A stretch of 64,000 nucleotides of DNA from Trichosporon coremiiforme (GCA_039545355.1 BCJJ01000020.1:186001-250000); one strand, 5' to 3'; counted from the first letter of the stretch, positions 20,565-32,640 are shown. A program made the numbers and translations. Notes: generated from the sequence alone by a model not told the origin.

Positions 20565-23500
20565 TCAGTCATCGGCGAAGATGTGGTCAACATCAGTCCA
20601 GCGCGCTTCCGGCGGCTTCTGGCCCTGCTCCTCGCGCTCAGCCCAGAACTTGACCTCTCCGTCCTCGGCGCGCTTGGGCTCCCAGAGTCGCTCAGCCGTG
20701 TCCGGCTCCGTGACGGCGGTGAACCACCTGGGCTCGTGGGGCGGCAGCTTGCCCTCGGCGCGGAGGCGGCGGGTCTCGCGTTGCTTCTCCTCGTTCGCGC
20801 TCTTCAGCCTGTTGGTTAGCTTTAACTGCGGCAAGACAGCTTACATTTGGGCCCTGTCGTACTCGGCATTCTCGAACGCGCGCTGGTCCGTGCGCAGGCG
20901 ACAGTCCGTCGGGCACAGGTACTGCTCCAGTCCCTTCGGGATGTCGTTCAGAGTGATCGCGTACGGCGTCAGGTTGAACGGTGCCTTGGGCTTCTTCGTG
21001 TTCTTCCAGAGAAGCATGTACTCGTCCGCGTCGGCATCGACCTCCTGCGTCGCCGCGAGCGGCTTCGAGCCGATGCCCGCGCGGCGCGCGATCAGCTGCG
21101 AGTCCCAGCCTGATGTCAGTTATCGAATGAAATAGTTAACTTACGGCCCGCAATCTCCCACTGCTCCTGGCCCTTGGCGTCGTCGACACGGCCCTTGATC
21201 TGGAACGCGGTCGCGCCGCGGCGGCCACGCGGTTTGAACGTCAGAGTACACGTCTCGCCCGTGCGGTGGTTGGTCACGACGAGGTCGCCGTAGTGGTCGA
21301 TGAGCGGGTTTCCCATAATAAAGTTGGACACGTTCGTGACGACCTTCTTCCATGAGTAGTGCTCGACAACGTAGCCCTCGGGGTACTCGGGCCCGGCGTC
21401 GGGGTAGTCGAGTCCTGGCTCGACAAATGACTTGGGGATGATGAGCTCGGCGTGCGCGACACCTGTCGGTCGGATCTCGAAGTACAGTCCTGCAAAGTTG
21501 TTCTTCGCATCGACCTCGCCGTAGTACTTCCACGTCGGCGCTTCGCAGTAGCACGCGCTGATGGGCGGGTGGTGCGACACCTGCTCCGACACGTAGCGGT
21601 AGCGGTTCGGGATGGCGTACTCGAACGTCTCGTTCAGCATCGGGTTGAACGGCTTGGCGATGCGCCCGATCGTGGACGAGTAGTTCGACATGGCAAACGC
21701 GGAGACGAACGCAATACGCTTCAGCGAGTCCTCCTCCTTGGACGCGACCGTCAGGCAGGTGTCAAACTCCATGTCCTCCTCCATGCGCTGCAGCATCGAG
21801 GTGCACTCGTTGAAGGAAACCGGGAACGAGATCTTCGTGAGGTCCTTGCCGATGGACGACTTGAGGATGGACCAGAGCGAGACGGACGGGCGCTTGTCGT
21901 CGTCGATGGGGAGCTTGCTGCGGACATGGTTGTACGGCTCGAGACTGGGGCGAGCGAGGTACTCGGTGATGGTGTGGGGCTTCTCCGAGACAACGCCATC
22001 GTTCTCGGGGGCGACGGCGGCAGAAGCCGATGGCGAGGGCTCAGGGGTCGAAACCTCGCGAGCGGCAGGGTCGACAATGGAGTCGTACGCGCGAAGGTTA
22101 GGGATGGTGCCACTCTCGATCGCGTCAAAGAACTCGTCATCATCATCGTCCGAGTCGTCGACCGAGGCGACAGCATCATGCAGCTCCTGGATCGACATCG
22201 AGCGGCGCGACTGGCGAGACATCGAGTTGCGCAAGCTGATGGACGAGGTGCGGTTGCCGGCGGCGGAGCGGACAGTGGCGGGGAGAACACCGAACTCGAC
22301 GTTCGTAGGCGACTTTGTACCCTCGCCGAGAGGACTAGCGCCCTGCTCGAACATGGGTGAGTCGACGAAGCCAGCATCAGGCAGGGGCGAGCCAGGCTGG
22401 CTAGTCAGGTCCGCAAGCGCAGTACGAGCCTGCTTCAGCGCGCGACGCTTCTTCTCGTTATCCTTGGCGGCTTCCTGGAGCTGGCGATCCGTCTCGGCCT
22501 GCTGCTGCGCGACGGCGAGCAGGTTCTCCTCCCAGAGCTTGCGCGCCTGGACCTCGCGCTTGATGCGGTTGATGAGGTAGCGCTCACGATCGAGCGTCAT
22601 GGTGTGACGGTTGCTGACGAGCTGGTCCACGATGTTGAGCGACTCACGCAGCGTCTGCTTGACCTGCGATTGGCGCGAAGCGGCAGCCGACGCGGTCACG
22701 TCCGGCGTGCTCGGAGGCGTTACGATGGAGTCGACCAGCTGCCCCGTAAGCTCAAGCTGGGCCTTGAGGTTGAGCATGCTAAGCTCAAACTCGGACTCGT
22801 GAGGGAGCGTGCCGTCGTCCTGCGCCTCGTCGTCGTCGCCACCCGTCGAAGACTCCGCGTCCAACACCTCGTCGCTACCGGTAGTGTTCCCGTCCGTCTC
22901 ACGCGGCTGCTTCGTCCTTCTGAATTTGCTCTTGATGCGGCTCCGACGCGAGCCCTTCTCGCTCTTACCGCTGAGACGGCTCATGACGGTAGTCGAGCGG
23001 TTCAGGCTGGGGTGCAGGAACTGGTCGGTCGGAGGTAGGTCGCTGAGGGTCGAACCCAGGGCGCGGTCAGAAGTGGGAGCAGCCGAGGGCGCAACACTCG
23101 CGGCGTAGACGGAGCGGGCGTCCGAGCGGTCCGAAATAGCGGGCTTCAACTGCTTGCGGCCCTTCTGGTAGAACTCGATGTTGAGCCTGATTGCCTGGAT
23201 CCAGCGGGCGATCTCGCCGCGGAGGCTGGACTTGACGAGGATCTTGGGCACCGAGCTGGTGACGGCGGAAGAAACTTCGAAGCGCGTGCCGTCCTGGGAG
23301 GGCGAGAGGTACGCGGTCGCAAGCGCGATCGAGCCACGACAGGCGATCTGCTCGTCCTCGCGGTTGCGGTAGTAGCTTAAGACACCGTTCTCGAGGACGA
23401 ACCAGCGCGTCTTCCAGCCCTGGCGGTAGTTGACCCACTTGCTGAGGAAGCCCTTGAGGTCGGGTGGCCGTCCGTCACTCTTCAGCTGCACGATCGTCTC

Positions 23501-24637
23501 CTGGTTGCTAACTGTGGGTTCAGCTAACACTCCCGCGGTGGGTAGCTTACATTGCTTAAGGTACGCCCTAATGCGCTCGTCGGCGCCCTTGTCACCCTCG
23601 AGGGCCCTGCGACCACGACGATCACGGACGAACACATCGGCGCCGCGCTTGACCGCCATCTCGACGAGGCGTAAGTCGCGACGGCGCGCAGCCTCGTGCA
23701 AGAGCGAAGTGCCGGTACGGTCATCGAGGGCGTTCAGGTTGACATTCTCGGCGCGGGGCTGGTCGAGGAACTTGACAATGTTATTGGCCTCCTCGGCGGA
23801 GGACAGGGGGCTCGCGACGTACGCGGCCAGCAGCGACATGTAGCGAACCTGGAGGGCGGCGCGGGAGTCTGCCGTTAGCCGAACACGTTTGCAGTTGGCG
23901 TGTCTCAGAAATTTACCTTCGATCAGGCCAGCGACTTCCGAGTTGCCAGCACACTCGAGCGGCGAGCGGCCCCGGTCGTCCTTGATCGTGTCATCGATGC
24001 GAGGGTCGTTAAGAAGGAGCTCGACTGGGGCGTCAGCTTATGCGAAGAGCCCCGCCAGCTCACCAGCTTCCGGGCGGCCGATCTCGGCGGCGACGTGCAG
24101 CGCCGTCGCAGTCGTGTTGGGTCCGACAGGGAGGTTGGGGGAGGGCACGTTCGGCGAGGCAAGCACCTGCTGAATGATAGGCACTGCGTTGTCAGCTAAT
24201 GTTCACCGCAAAGGGAGCTGCGGGAACCGAGTGAATCTCTGGGGAGACAGATCGAGACACTCCTCATGCCGTGCACACGCGTGACGCATGGCGTACGCGG
24301 CATGCGGCATGGGCAGCCGTGTGCTGATTCCGGCGCCTCGTCAGACTCACCGCTGGCGACGCGGACCGCCATGCCGAGCAGGCGACCGGGGCTGGCCTCG
24401 GGGTTGCTCGGGAGCTCATCAATATATGGCTGCACCTCCTGGGAGTTGCCGGAGCGCAAGGCAGACAAGAGGCGGAAGTTGTACAGCGCCGCGGTGGGTG
24501 CGGTCGAGGATAGCAGAGACGCCGCCGACGACGACGAGGAGGCTGGAAGTCAGTTACACGAAGGGGTACCGAAACTCACGGTCGGCGGCGGCCATGCTGT
24601 TGTCTGAACCGCGGTGGTTCTTGATCGAGGCGGCCAT
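20565..24637 (-). CDS. oxysterol-binding protein, Osh1 type (ankyrin-PH-ORD)
   Basis: Eight exons (24637-24580, 24542-24351, 24183-24064, 24024-23917, 23868-23551, 23511-21145, 21109-20845, 20808-20565) sum to 3672 nt, 1223 residues. Ankyrin-like repeats fill about residues 25-265 (for example TATALHVAAEIGRPEA and DRTGTSLLHEAARRRDLRLV). A PH domain spans about 277-375 (LKGFLSKWVNYRQGWKTRWF). A disordered acidic and coiled region follows. The sterol/PI4P-binding ORD is C-terminal, with the fingerprint EQVSHHPP near residue 906 and the usual PTDCRLRTDQRAFE-type ending. Ankyrin plus PH plus ORD matches yeast Osh1/Osh2, lipid exchange proteins at ER contact sites. A phosphoinositide-dependent location is inferred from the PH domain. 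I see no broken motif. Confidence 0.93.
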
Positions 24638-25497
24638 GGGCTACCGATGAAGTCGAACCGGATGAGGAAGTGTTAGGATTCACGTGTTGACAAGTCAAGA
24701 GGGAAGTGGGTATGAGTGTGGGAGTTGGAGTTGGAGGGGATGCCTCGCTGGCAAATCTTGTCGGAGCGACGGAGCGAGAGCGATGCGAGATTGCGAAGAG
24801 CAGAGAGAGTCGTGAGTGTCGTGGTGCGTGTGGTGCTGTGTCCTGTGTCCCGTGTCCTGTGACAGCACGTCGAGCTGTGAGGTACTGCCGTGCCTGCCGT
24901 GCCCGCCGCGTGCGTGCAGCAGCTGCGTTCCGGGCTGTACCTGACGTACAGGATCCCCTTTACGCGTATTAGCCTCCTGTGCACGGCTAGTAGCGCATTC
25001 ATTACCGCCCCGACATCCTGATTACCTTTTAGGGAGGCAATCAACCTTGTCCGCTCCTGAGAATTACCTCCACGTGCCGACCACACGTGACAAGCCCGCA
25101 ACCTCTTCCTTCATTCGGCCATGCCTCAATCTCCCTCCTGCGTTTCAGTCAGCTGTGCAGATCCGTCTTGGCGCAGAAGAATGCAGTGCGACAATTCCGT
25201 CATTATGTTCTGGAAACTATCTCTTATTATTCAGCGTAGGGCGAGGCCATTGCGCTTGCGCCTGTTTGGCCCGACCTGAGCCACTGTCGATCGCTGAAGG
25301 TGGAGGTACGACGCCCGTGGGAGAGTAATGACTAATTGCCCCCGTTCAGTGGAGATTTGGGTGGCGAACACCCTTGCAGCGAGTCATGGCCGGGCGATAA
25401 CAATGCGGCTGGTCGTCTGCCGCTGCATGACTAACCCTGCTTGCTTTGGTCATCTCATTTCTTGAGCTCCTCTACAACGCAAAAAATTCCGCCCAAG
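24638..25497. other. divergent promoter between the Osh1-type gene and NAR1
   Basis: 860 bp between two start codons facing apart. Contains GTGCTGTGTCCTGTG-like short repeats around 24830-24860. No RNA gene or reading frame I would support. Confidence 0.5.
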
Positions 25498-27417
25498 ATG
25501 ACATTCTCGGGTGCCCTAGTGAGCTACTTGGTAGAAGTTGAGCTGACCCCAGACCTTAACCGACCTCGACGACTTCCTCACCCCGTCGCAGGCTTGTATC
25601 ATCCCTGTGCGATCCTCGAAACCGGCTGCCCCCGCGGGATCGAGTAACGTAAGCTGGTGTTTTGTGTCCAAGCTGACGCCCAGACGGAGATCCAAATCGG
25701 CGACGACAACACCTACTACGAAGTCTCCACCGATGTCGCCGCCAGCCGGCAACAGCTCGCCAAGGCCGAGATCAACCTGAACGACTGTCTCGCGTGCTCG
25801 GGCTGTATCACGTCCACCGAGTCCCTGCTCATCACGATGCAGAGCCATGCCGAGGTCCTCGCTTTCATCAAGGACAAGGACCCGCGGCGGCCAGTGCTCA
25901 GCATTGCGCCGCAGACGCTCGCCTCACTTTCGGCAGCTTATGGCGGATCGGTTCCCCTCCTGACCCTGCTTCGGCGGATACGCTTCTTCCTCTCTGCTGA
26001 AGAGAGAGGCAGCTGGACAGTGCTGGACACGACGTTTGCGCGACATCTCGCTCTCCGCCAGTCTGTGTCTGAGTTCCGATCCCGCCAATCCACCTCGACG
26101 AATCTGCCCATGCTCGCGTCCGCGTGTCCGGGCTGGGTCTGCTACGCCGAGAAGGCGCAGGGCGACCTCCTTCCTCTGCTCTCCTCCACGAGGTCGCCAC
26201 AAGCGATGCAAGGCGCGATCGTCAAGCGCCACCTGGGGCAGAAATGGGGCAAGAAGGCGAACGAAGTGTACCATGTCACGGCGATGCCGTGTTACGACAA
26301 GAAACTGGAGGCCTCAAGATCGGACTTCTACGACGATGTTGCCAAGACGAAGGATACGGACTGCGTGTTGACGACGGGGGAGCTGGACCTGCTCTTGTCC
26401 GAGCTCGGGTTCGACCCATCCGCCGCTGTGCCCGGTGAGGACGACCCCGTCCCGCCCGCCTCCGGCGATTACTCCCGATCCGACGCCGGATTCCCCGAGC
26501 TCCTGACGCATCTCGGCTCCTCCTCTGGCTCCTACCTGATGGCACTCATCGTGTCTCTGGCCCAGGAACACCCCGACGCAACCCTCCACATTAGGCGCCT
26601 GAGAAACAGCCCAGACAACGAGGAGTACTTCCTCGAAGCTGGCGGCCAGGTGCTCTTCAAAGGCGCGAGGTGCTATGGTTTCCGCAACCTGCAGAATCTG
26701 GTCCGGAAGGTGGGCAAGGAGTCTGGACTCTCAAAAACGCGAGCGGGCGGGAAGCTTGCCGCGGCGGTGGCGCGACGACGGAAGGCGAAGACTGGCGCCG
26801 GAGAGGTGAATACGCCCGCTACGCCGGCACCAGGCACGCCGGAGGCCTGTGACGTAGGAGATTTGGCGCAGGCGGCGCTCATTGCGCAAAGGGACGAGAA
26901 GAAACTGGACTTCGTCGAGGTCATGGCGTGTCCTGGTGGATGTGTCAATGGTGGAGGTCAAATGAAACCTACGACAGGCAAGGCGGAGAAGGATGCGGAG
27001 GGGTACGAGCGCCCGCTCCCTGACGACGGCGTGGCCTCGCAACAGGCGTCTGGGCTGGTTTCGTCGGGACTGGCGTCAGAGGACGGCATGCGGTGGAGCA
27101 CGAAGGAGTGGGTCGCTGCCGTTGAGAGTCGATACTGGGCCGGCCTTCCTACCCCTCCTTCCTCACCCACGCTCTCCCCTTCAGATCCCTCGACCGCGAA
27201 CGGCACGGCGCCAAAGGCAAATGCGAAGACCACCATCTCGTTCGACGAGTCACTTCCGACCATTCCCGCGCGGACACTCGCAGCGGACCAGCTCGCCGAC
27301 GAGGTCGCGGAGACGCTGAGGAAGGGCGATGCCAAGGGAACAACGGCAAGCTATAAGAAGGTGGAGGGGGATGTGCTGTCCCAGGGCGGTCTGACGCATG
27401 AGCAGGCCCAGTGGTAG
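25498..27417 (+). CDS. NAR1: cytosolic Fe-S cluster assembly factor Nar1
   Basis: Three exons (25498-25518, 25553-25648, 25684-27417) give 616 residues. The start MTFSGAL joined to [18 protein letters not shown] matches the Nar1 N-terminus. Cluster ligands are visible: Cys22, then Cys74, Cys77 and Cys80 in NDCLACSGC, and the hydrogenase-like SACPGWVC (about 185) and [12 protein letters not shown] (about 454). Nar1 is an iron-only-hydrogenase-like scaffold of the CIA pathway that passes 4Fe-4S clusters to the Cia1 targeting complex in the cytosol. Two long insertions, one around residue 390-415 and one near the C-terminus rich in Pro/Ser/Ala, make it longer than the roughly 490-residue yeast protein. 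The first coding exon is 21 nt and both introns are 34-35 nt. Confidence 0.93.
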
Positions 27418-27896
27418 GCGTGCATGGTGGTAGGAGTGCATCTTGCATGTATCATCTAGATCTAGCTTGACAACCAGACAGGACAATTGGACGATCAGGA
27501 CGGAGATAGGATTGCATGGGAAACTAACTACAGATACAAAGAGCCTCGGCTGGGAAAAGAGACGCGCGAGGGTTGAGCGGTATGAGGGAGCGAGGGAGCT
27601 TGAGTGATGTGAGAAGTTTGAGTGATGGTGGATGGTGAGTGATGGGCAGCGGCCAGGTGATGGGCGCGCTGGGTAATGATGGATGCCGAATGATGGACTT
27701 GGCGGACGATGGATTGAGCGCGCTGTGGCGAGAGCACCAGTGACACAGTGAGACGGAACCGAGACGAACGACCAGGTCTGACCAGGTCTGACCAGATCTT
27801 GATGACGACTGACGAAACGCAGCGACTAATCGCAGGACGTGTGGGGCGAGCGCAATGCGAGACGTTTGGGGTTCGAGACGTTTGAAGTGACCAGCT
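27418..27896. other. intergenic with GATGG-rich and 10-bp repeat sequence
   Basis: Lies between the NAR1 stop and the first member of the F-box-like array, which converge. GATGG and AGTGATG words recur at 27600-27720. A 10-bp tandem repeat is listed separately. No gene. Confidence 0.5.
27771..27800. repeat. 10-bp tandem repeat, three units
   Basis: ACCAGGTCTG, ACCAGGTCTG, ACCAGATCTT head to tail. Confidence 0.8.
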
Positions 27897-28843
27897 CTAG
27901 CTCCCGGGGTACGCGATCGGGCCGGGGTGCGTCTCGATGCGGTACTGCTCACCGCCAACCTTGGCCCATACTCCTCGCTGAGATACCTGATCTCCCCCAT
28001 CCCCCTTCCCACGACGTACGCCTCGAAGAGCGCCTTGGTGGCACCCGTGAGGTCGGCCATGTTTTCGGGAATATGCGCGGGCCCGAAACAGTCGAAACCA
28101 AAGCCGACGACCGTCCTGCGAATGCCCCTCTCGTGGGCTGCCAGAATCAAATCACCCACGCGGCCGACGTGGCGACACATGGGCGAGAGGTTGGGGACGG
28201 TGTGCCCGTCGCGTGTCGCGCGACCTAAGCCAACGGCGCGCATCGAAGTGGATAACGGGCTCGCCCGCGAACTGCATAACGTCCCCCATGGCCATGTAAC
28301 AGCTGGCATACCCGTTCTCGCCACACACGACGCGCCGCGCCGTCGTGCAGCGATACACGAGCTTGGCCGTGTCGACGTGGGCGACGACCGCGTTGTCGAA
28401 CAGTACGACGCAGGGCGGCGCGGGGGTGGCAGGCTATGGCGCTGTTGAACGCCGGCGCGGCGTGGCAACGCAGCACGACCGACGCCCGCGTAAACACAAG
28501 CAGGAGCGAGGCCGAGGGTATGTAGTCGCTGATGAACAGTTCGAGCACGCGTGTATGGGCTACCAGGGCGAAGGCAGCAGGGGAACAGTGGGCGTTATGT
28601 CGTAGAACACGCCGAGCACCGTGCGGTCCCCTGCGCGAAGGCTGTAGACTGTGCGCTCACCCGAGTCGGACACTTCATTGCGCGACGTAATGCAGACGTC
28701 ATAGGCTAGGCGCGGCTCTGCGACTTGCACCACTGCTTGCCCACCCGCAGCGCCAGGAGGGACGCAGGCGACGCACTCTCGAAGATACTGCCGACGATGT
28801 GCGGGAAATACGCCTGATCCATGAGCGTGTGCTGGTCGGACAT
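27897..28843 (-). pseudogene. F-box-like array member 1, frameshifted
   Basis: Start at 28843 gives MSDQHTLMDQAYFPHIVGSIFE, matching the FFPHIVDLVF start of its neighbours, and continues to ALRVGKQW. The frame is then lost. The next homologous piece, AEPRLAYDVCITS, is in another frame. VVLFDNAVVAHVDTAKLVYRC and later GDLILAAHERGIRRTVVGFG lie in yet other frames. The family C-terminus, VGGEQYRIETHPGPIAYPGS, is preserved up to a TAG at 27897 but again needs a frame change. At least three frame breaks make this a pseudogene unless the sequence has several errors. I tested short introns as an explanation and found no donor/acceptor pairs of the local type that restore frame. Confidence 0.6.
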
Positions 28844-29019
28844 GGCAGTTGGATGATGGAGTGTGTTGATTCAACGACTGCCTGGCCACGCATGAGAATG
28901 TCGTGAGTGACTGCATCGGCTGCCTGCTGTTCGCACCGTGTGTTCATCAGAGAAAGTATGGACAGGGACCTACGGACACACACTCTCGCCACCTCGACTG
29001 TCCTTGATCTTTGGAGTTC

Positions 29020-30000
29020 CTACTGTACTTCACGCAGAGGTCTTGCGGGGCCGGGACATGCGATCGCACCGTCGTTCGTGTCGATCTCGAACTGCGCATC
29101 ACCGACCTCGGCGCGGTACTCCTCCAGCGTCAAGAAGCGCGGGCTGACTGGGTGAAGCGTGTTGATGTAGCCAAGCTTGCGGTAGTCGATGTGCTCCAGG
29201 ACTCGGTCCTTGATGCTGCCGACGTCGGAGTGCTCCCGCTCGAACTCGGAAAAGTCAAAGTTGACGACAGTCGTGGGGACACCCTGCAGGTACCCAATGA
29301 GGATGAGGTCAATGAAGAGTCCCATTTGACGACACAGTGGCACTTCACGGGGATAGTCGATCTGTGGGCGCGAGGAGTACATATTCCATGGGTGGAGGAC
29401 CAAAGTGAGGCTCACCACGTCACCAAGGCACAGCCAGTCGAGGGTCGACTCCATACCCATTCGCCTCAAGTGAAGAACGAGATTCTTCGGACCCAGCATC
29501 TGGTTCAGTCGGTACTCCGCGAAGTAGGACACGTCCTCATAGTCTTGAATGTCTTTCGAGAGGATAACCACACGGGAGCGGGCAGGAACTTCAAGCTTGC
29601 TCAGGTCGCATGTTCTGGGGCAGCGGTAGGCGGCATTGACCGGTACGTGCTGGAGAATACGCGCCACACTGGAGTTGAACGCCAGAATATCCATATCGAC
29701 CACTACAGTCGAAGAGAGGAAGGACGGGAAAACAGTCCAGACACAATCTTCCAGAGCAGTGCTCGTATAGCGGTAGATAGGCTCGCAGCCTTGAGAGGTT
29801 ATGAGATGATAGACGATCTTGGACGGAGATTCTTTCGACTGCGTGTCGACTACGCAGACATGATACGCCAACTGGCGTTCGGCACGGCGTTGCCACTCCC
29901 TGTTCACGCGGAGGGCGAAGAGTGCGGGCGGGGATGCGTGCGCGAAGACCAAGTCGACAATGTGGGGGAAGAAGTCGGCGTCGAGAACCTTGAAGGGCAT
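29020..30000 (-). CDS. F-box-like array member 2, intact
   Basis: One uninterrupted frame of 326 residues from ATG at 30000. An in-frame upstream extension exists, but this ATG aligns with the starts of members 1 and 4. Residues about 1-45 (DADFFPHIVDLVF, then PPALFALRVNREWQRRAE) resemble an F-box: a hydrophobic pair of helices followed by LRVNxxW. The rest has no domain I recognise; conserved blocks shared with its neighbours are KNLVLHLRRMG, LVLHPWNMY and the ending FLTLEEYRAEVGDAQFEIDT. F-box proteins select substrates for SCF ubiquitin ligases through Skp1, but the F-box match is approximate and the role is inference. It is the only undamaged copy among five adjacent copies. Confidence 0.7.
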   Translation of the reverse strand: MPFKVLDADFFPHIVDLVFAHASPPALFALRVNREWQRRAERQLAYHVCVVDTQSKESPSKIVYHLITSQGCEPIYRYTSTALEDCVWTVFPSFLSSTVVVDMDILAFNSSVARILQHVPVNAAYRCPRTCDLSKLEVPARSRVVILSKDIQDYEDVSYFAEYRLNQMLGPKNLVLHLRRMGMESTLDWLCLGDVVSLTLVLHPWNMYSSRPQIDYPREVPLCRQMGLFIDLILIGYLQGVPTTVVNFDFSEFEREHSDVGSIKDRVLEHIDYRKLGYINTLHPVSPRFLTLEEYRAEVGDAQFEIDTNDGAIACPGPARPLREVQ

Positions 30001-30203
30001 GAAGGCGACTCGTGGGATGTGAAGAAGTGGGTGAAGGTAACAACGCAGCGATGTGCCCTTCACGTTAGTAATCGGTTTTGAAACGATCTGCGCCCGCCTC
30101 GACTTTAGCATCGGCAACACCTTCCTCGGCATGGTCTGTTGGCCTGAGATCTGCAAGACGCAGTGGATAAACAATACATGCGGTCAGGCTTATGTCTGAT
30201 TGA

Positions 30204-30600
30204 CTACTGATGCGGACCCCAGGGAGGCCAGAGCATGCCCTCGTTCGTGTCGATATGGTAGAGCTGCTCACCGACTTGGGCGCGATACTCGTCGAGCGTC
30301 AAGAAGCGGACCGGAATGTAGACCGAAGCGACTGGATGGGACGTGTAGTATTCCTTGGTTAGGTCGATTTTCGCTAGCAGCTCCTCCTTGGCATTCACAT
30401 GTTGAGGACCAAACTCCAGCGTGAAGTCAAAGTTGACTATGGAAACGGGTATGTTCCTCACGTAGGCGAGGACGACGGGATCGCTGGGGATGCCCAGCTC
30501 TATTTGAACGAGCTCTTGGAGGCCGAAGAACCAGTCGGATGTGTGAAGCTGCCATGAAGACGATGTGTGCAATGTCAAGGAAGTTACGCCACTTAATGAA
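30204..30600 (-). pseudogene. F-box-like array member 3, 5'-truncated
   Basis: Only the C-terminal third of the family is present: TSLTLHTSSSWQLH (cf. VSLTLVLHPWNMY in member 2), then LGIPSDPVVLAYVRNIPVSI, then VRFLTLDEYRAQVGEQLYHI, ending at a TAG at 30204. Upstream of about 30600 no family sequence is visible, so the F-box-like region and about 200 residues are missing. The remaining frame is open. Confidence 0.6.
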
Positions 30601-30738
30601 AGTGAATCTGCGTGCGCCCTTCCTCCACTTCCAACGCTCGCACGGCGACTCTCAGCTTGCGACACCGTTCTGTATAAATGAATGCATAGTGAAGGTCTCT
30701 ATGTCTACATGCAATGCATACGCATTATCCCTCCCCCC

Positions 30739-31691
30739 TTACGGGTCTGACGGAGGAGAGAGCAGCCCGTCATTCATCTCGATCTCGAACTGCTCTTCTC
30801 CCACCTCGGACCGATACTGCTCCTCCGTTACGAAGCGCGGCCTCAACACCGGGCCACCAGGGGAAACTATTTGGACGCGACTGGCCAGAAACTGCTTTCG
30901 CTCAATGATGCGACCTCTTATGATGTTCAGCATCTCTTCAGTCCACGGCCGCTCAACCTCGTCCCCCAGTTCGCAGACGACGAAGGTTGTGGTCACTTTC
31001 GAGGCGAACGCCAGCACACCAAGATCGATGAGCAGTCCTAAGTTGTCGAGTGATGGTCTGCAAGGGCGTTTACCATAAAGCCATGGGTGCATGATGATAG
31101 TGATGCCCCTGAAATTTTGGAGTTGTGTCGATGCGCTGAGCGGCAGAGACTCGGCACCAGGGTGCCGAACATGCAGCACTAGCTTGTCGCACGCTGTGAT
31201 TGCGCGCAGACCGTATCGAGTGTAACTGGTAACGGTGCAGCCTGGCTCCAAGTCTTTGGCGAACAGAACCAGACAGCCTGGCTTCCATGTTACCGTACTC
31301 CCGAGGTTGCAGTGTTCGTGAAGGCGGTATGTAACGCGTGATGAAGCGTAGCCGAGGAGTCGAGCGATGTCCATCTTGAATGAGGGGGTGTAGAGGTCGA
31401 TGACTTTGGTTGCAGAGAGGTACTTGGGAGGCGCAGGTTCGCACTTGCGATACAGCGACGTCTTAAAGGCAGCTTTGTCGCTTCGGCCGCCTCCGTCCAG
31501 GCTGTAGGTCGTCGGCATGGGGAACTGGGTCTCGACATGGGTCTCAGCCAGCCTGAAGTGATACAACCTGGCGTCGACGTGGCGTTTCCAATCCTTGCAC
31601 ACCGAAGGCGCGGGAGGCAGTCGAGCGGCACCAGCTCGAAGACGAGGTCGACGATGTGTGGGAAGAAGGCTGCGTCGATGGTTGTAGGCAT
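30739..31691 (-). pseudogene. F-box-like array member 4, single frameshift
   Basis: ATG at 31691 opens MPTTIDAAFFPHIVDLVFEL and continues to CLPRLR. The frame then shifts by one base near 31604. In the next frame VCKDWKRHVDARLYHFRL continues the F-box-like pattern, and the frame stays open for 280 residues to a TAA at 30739, ending VTEEQYRSEVGEEQFEIEM. Apart from that one missing base the copy looks complete (about 317 residues). It may be a very recent pseudogene, a sequencing error, or an allele. Confidence 0.65.
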
Positions 31692-31932
31692 GGTGTAACG
31701 CCTTTGGACGGCGGAGGAGGGGTCGGACTAGGGAATGAGGAAGTGGATGGTGGCAACATGGGATGGTGGTGGCCCGTGCGCAATCAGGTTTGGCTGGTGT
31801 GATCGGAGAGATCTACGCCCGCCCAAGTTTGCTTGAAAGCGGTTTCTGCAGTCTAACAACTGGTCCCATGCATGCACAAGGGCAACATAGGTCGAACATA
31901 CTAAGCATTTCACGGTTGTATGAACGGTCGAA

Positions 31933-32640
31933 CTAGCGGCGAGGACGCAGGAGGAGACCATCATTCGTCTCGATCTCAAACTGCTCGTCGCCAATGTCCT
32001 TTCGATACCCGTCCGCTGTCCTGAAGTCTGGAAGAGGAGCAACAGCGCCTCGTAACAAGCCGCAGTCCACAGCCTTCTGATACCTCTCAAGGATGTCCTG
32101 CAGAATCTTCTCCTTGATGCTAGGTCCATCAAAGGCAATCGGTTCCTCGTAGCTGAAGCCCGTAGCTGACTAACGTGGTGGGAAGTCCGGAAGCGTACCC
32201 AGCCAAGCCAATCCCAATGAGCGTTCCGGAGATAAAGACCTCGGTGCGTCCATTGAGCCAGGCGTGAGGCTCCAAGGACGAGAGATCACCGCCGTGGACG
32301 GACCCAGGGTGCATGATGGTCGTGAGCTGCTGGAAGTTCATGAGGTACAAGTAGTCTCGGGATGAGGCGAGTTGAGCCCGCCGTGGCGCACGTGCAGTAC
32401 TAGCTTGCCGTAACACTGGATGTTGGTGAGACCGGACTTGATGTGCTCCTCCGCGGGCCTGGGATCACCGTTTCTGTCGAACATTGCCACACACTTGTGG
32501 TTGACAGGCGCCGAATCCCACATGAAAGTGTGGTTCAGAAATCGGGAGTGGAGCGCCGCCGAAGATGGCCAGGATGGCGTCGTCCAGGTCGGCCACTTCG
32601 GTATCGATGACCAAAGTGTTGCAGAAGTACGTAGGTGGCC
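31933..32640 (-). pseudogene. F-box-like array member 5, frameshifted and 5'-truncated
   Basis: Family blocks are recognisable in order but in changing frames: NTLVIDTEVADLDDAIL near 32600, KCVAMFD...CYGKLVLHVRHGGLN near 32400, LYLMNFQQLTTIMHPGSV near 32330, YASGLPTTLVSYG near 32190, and the C-terminal DIGDEQFEIETNDGLLLRPR up to a TAG at 31933. At least three frame changes are needed and no F-box-like N-terminus is seen upstream. Confidence 0.6.

Noticed and set aside
21452..22580. Plus-strand frames of about 300 codons opposite the oxysterol-binding protein
   Set aside because: Antisense shadows of the long ORD/linker exon, with no motifs of their own.
27524..28468. 314-codon minus frame through the F-box-like member 1 region
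   Set aside because: Only about 60 codons of it match the family; the rest is out of frame with the homologous blocks and runs into GATGG repeats.
29011..30081. 356-codon plus-strand frame opposite F-box-like member 2
   Set aside because: The minus strand shows homology to four neighbouring copies; the plus frame shows none.
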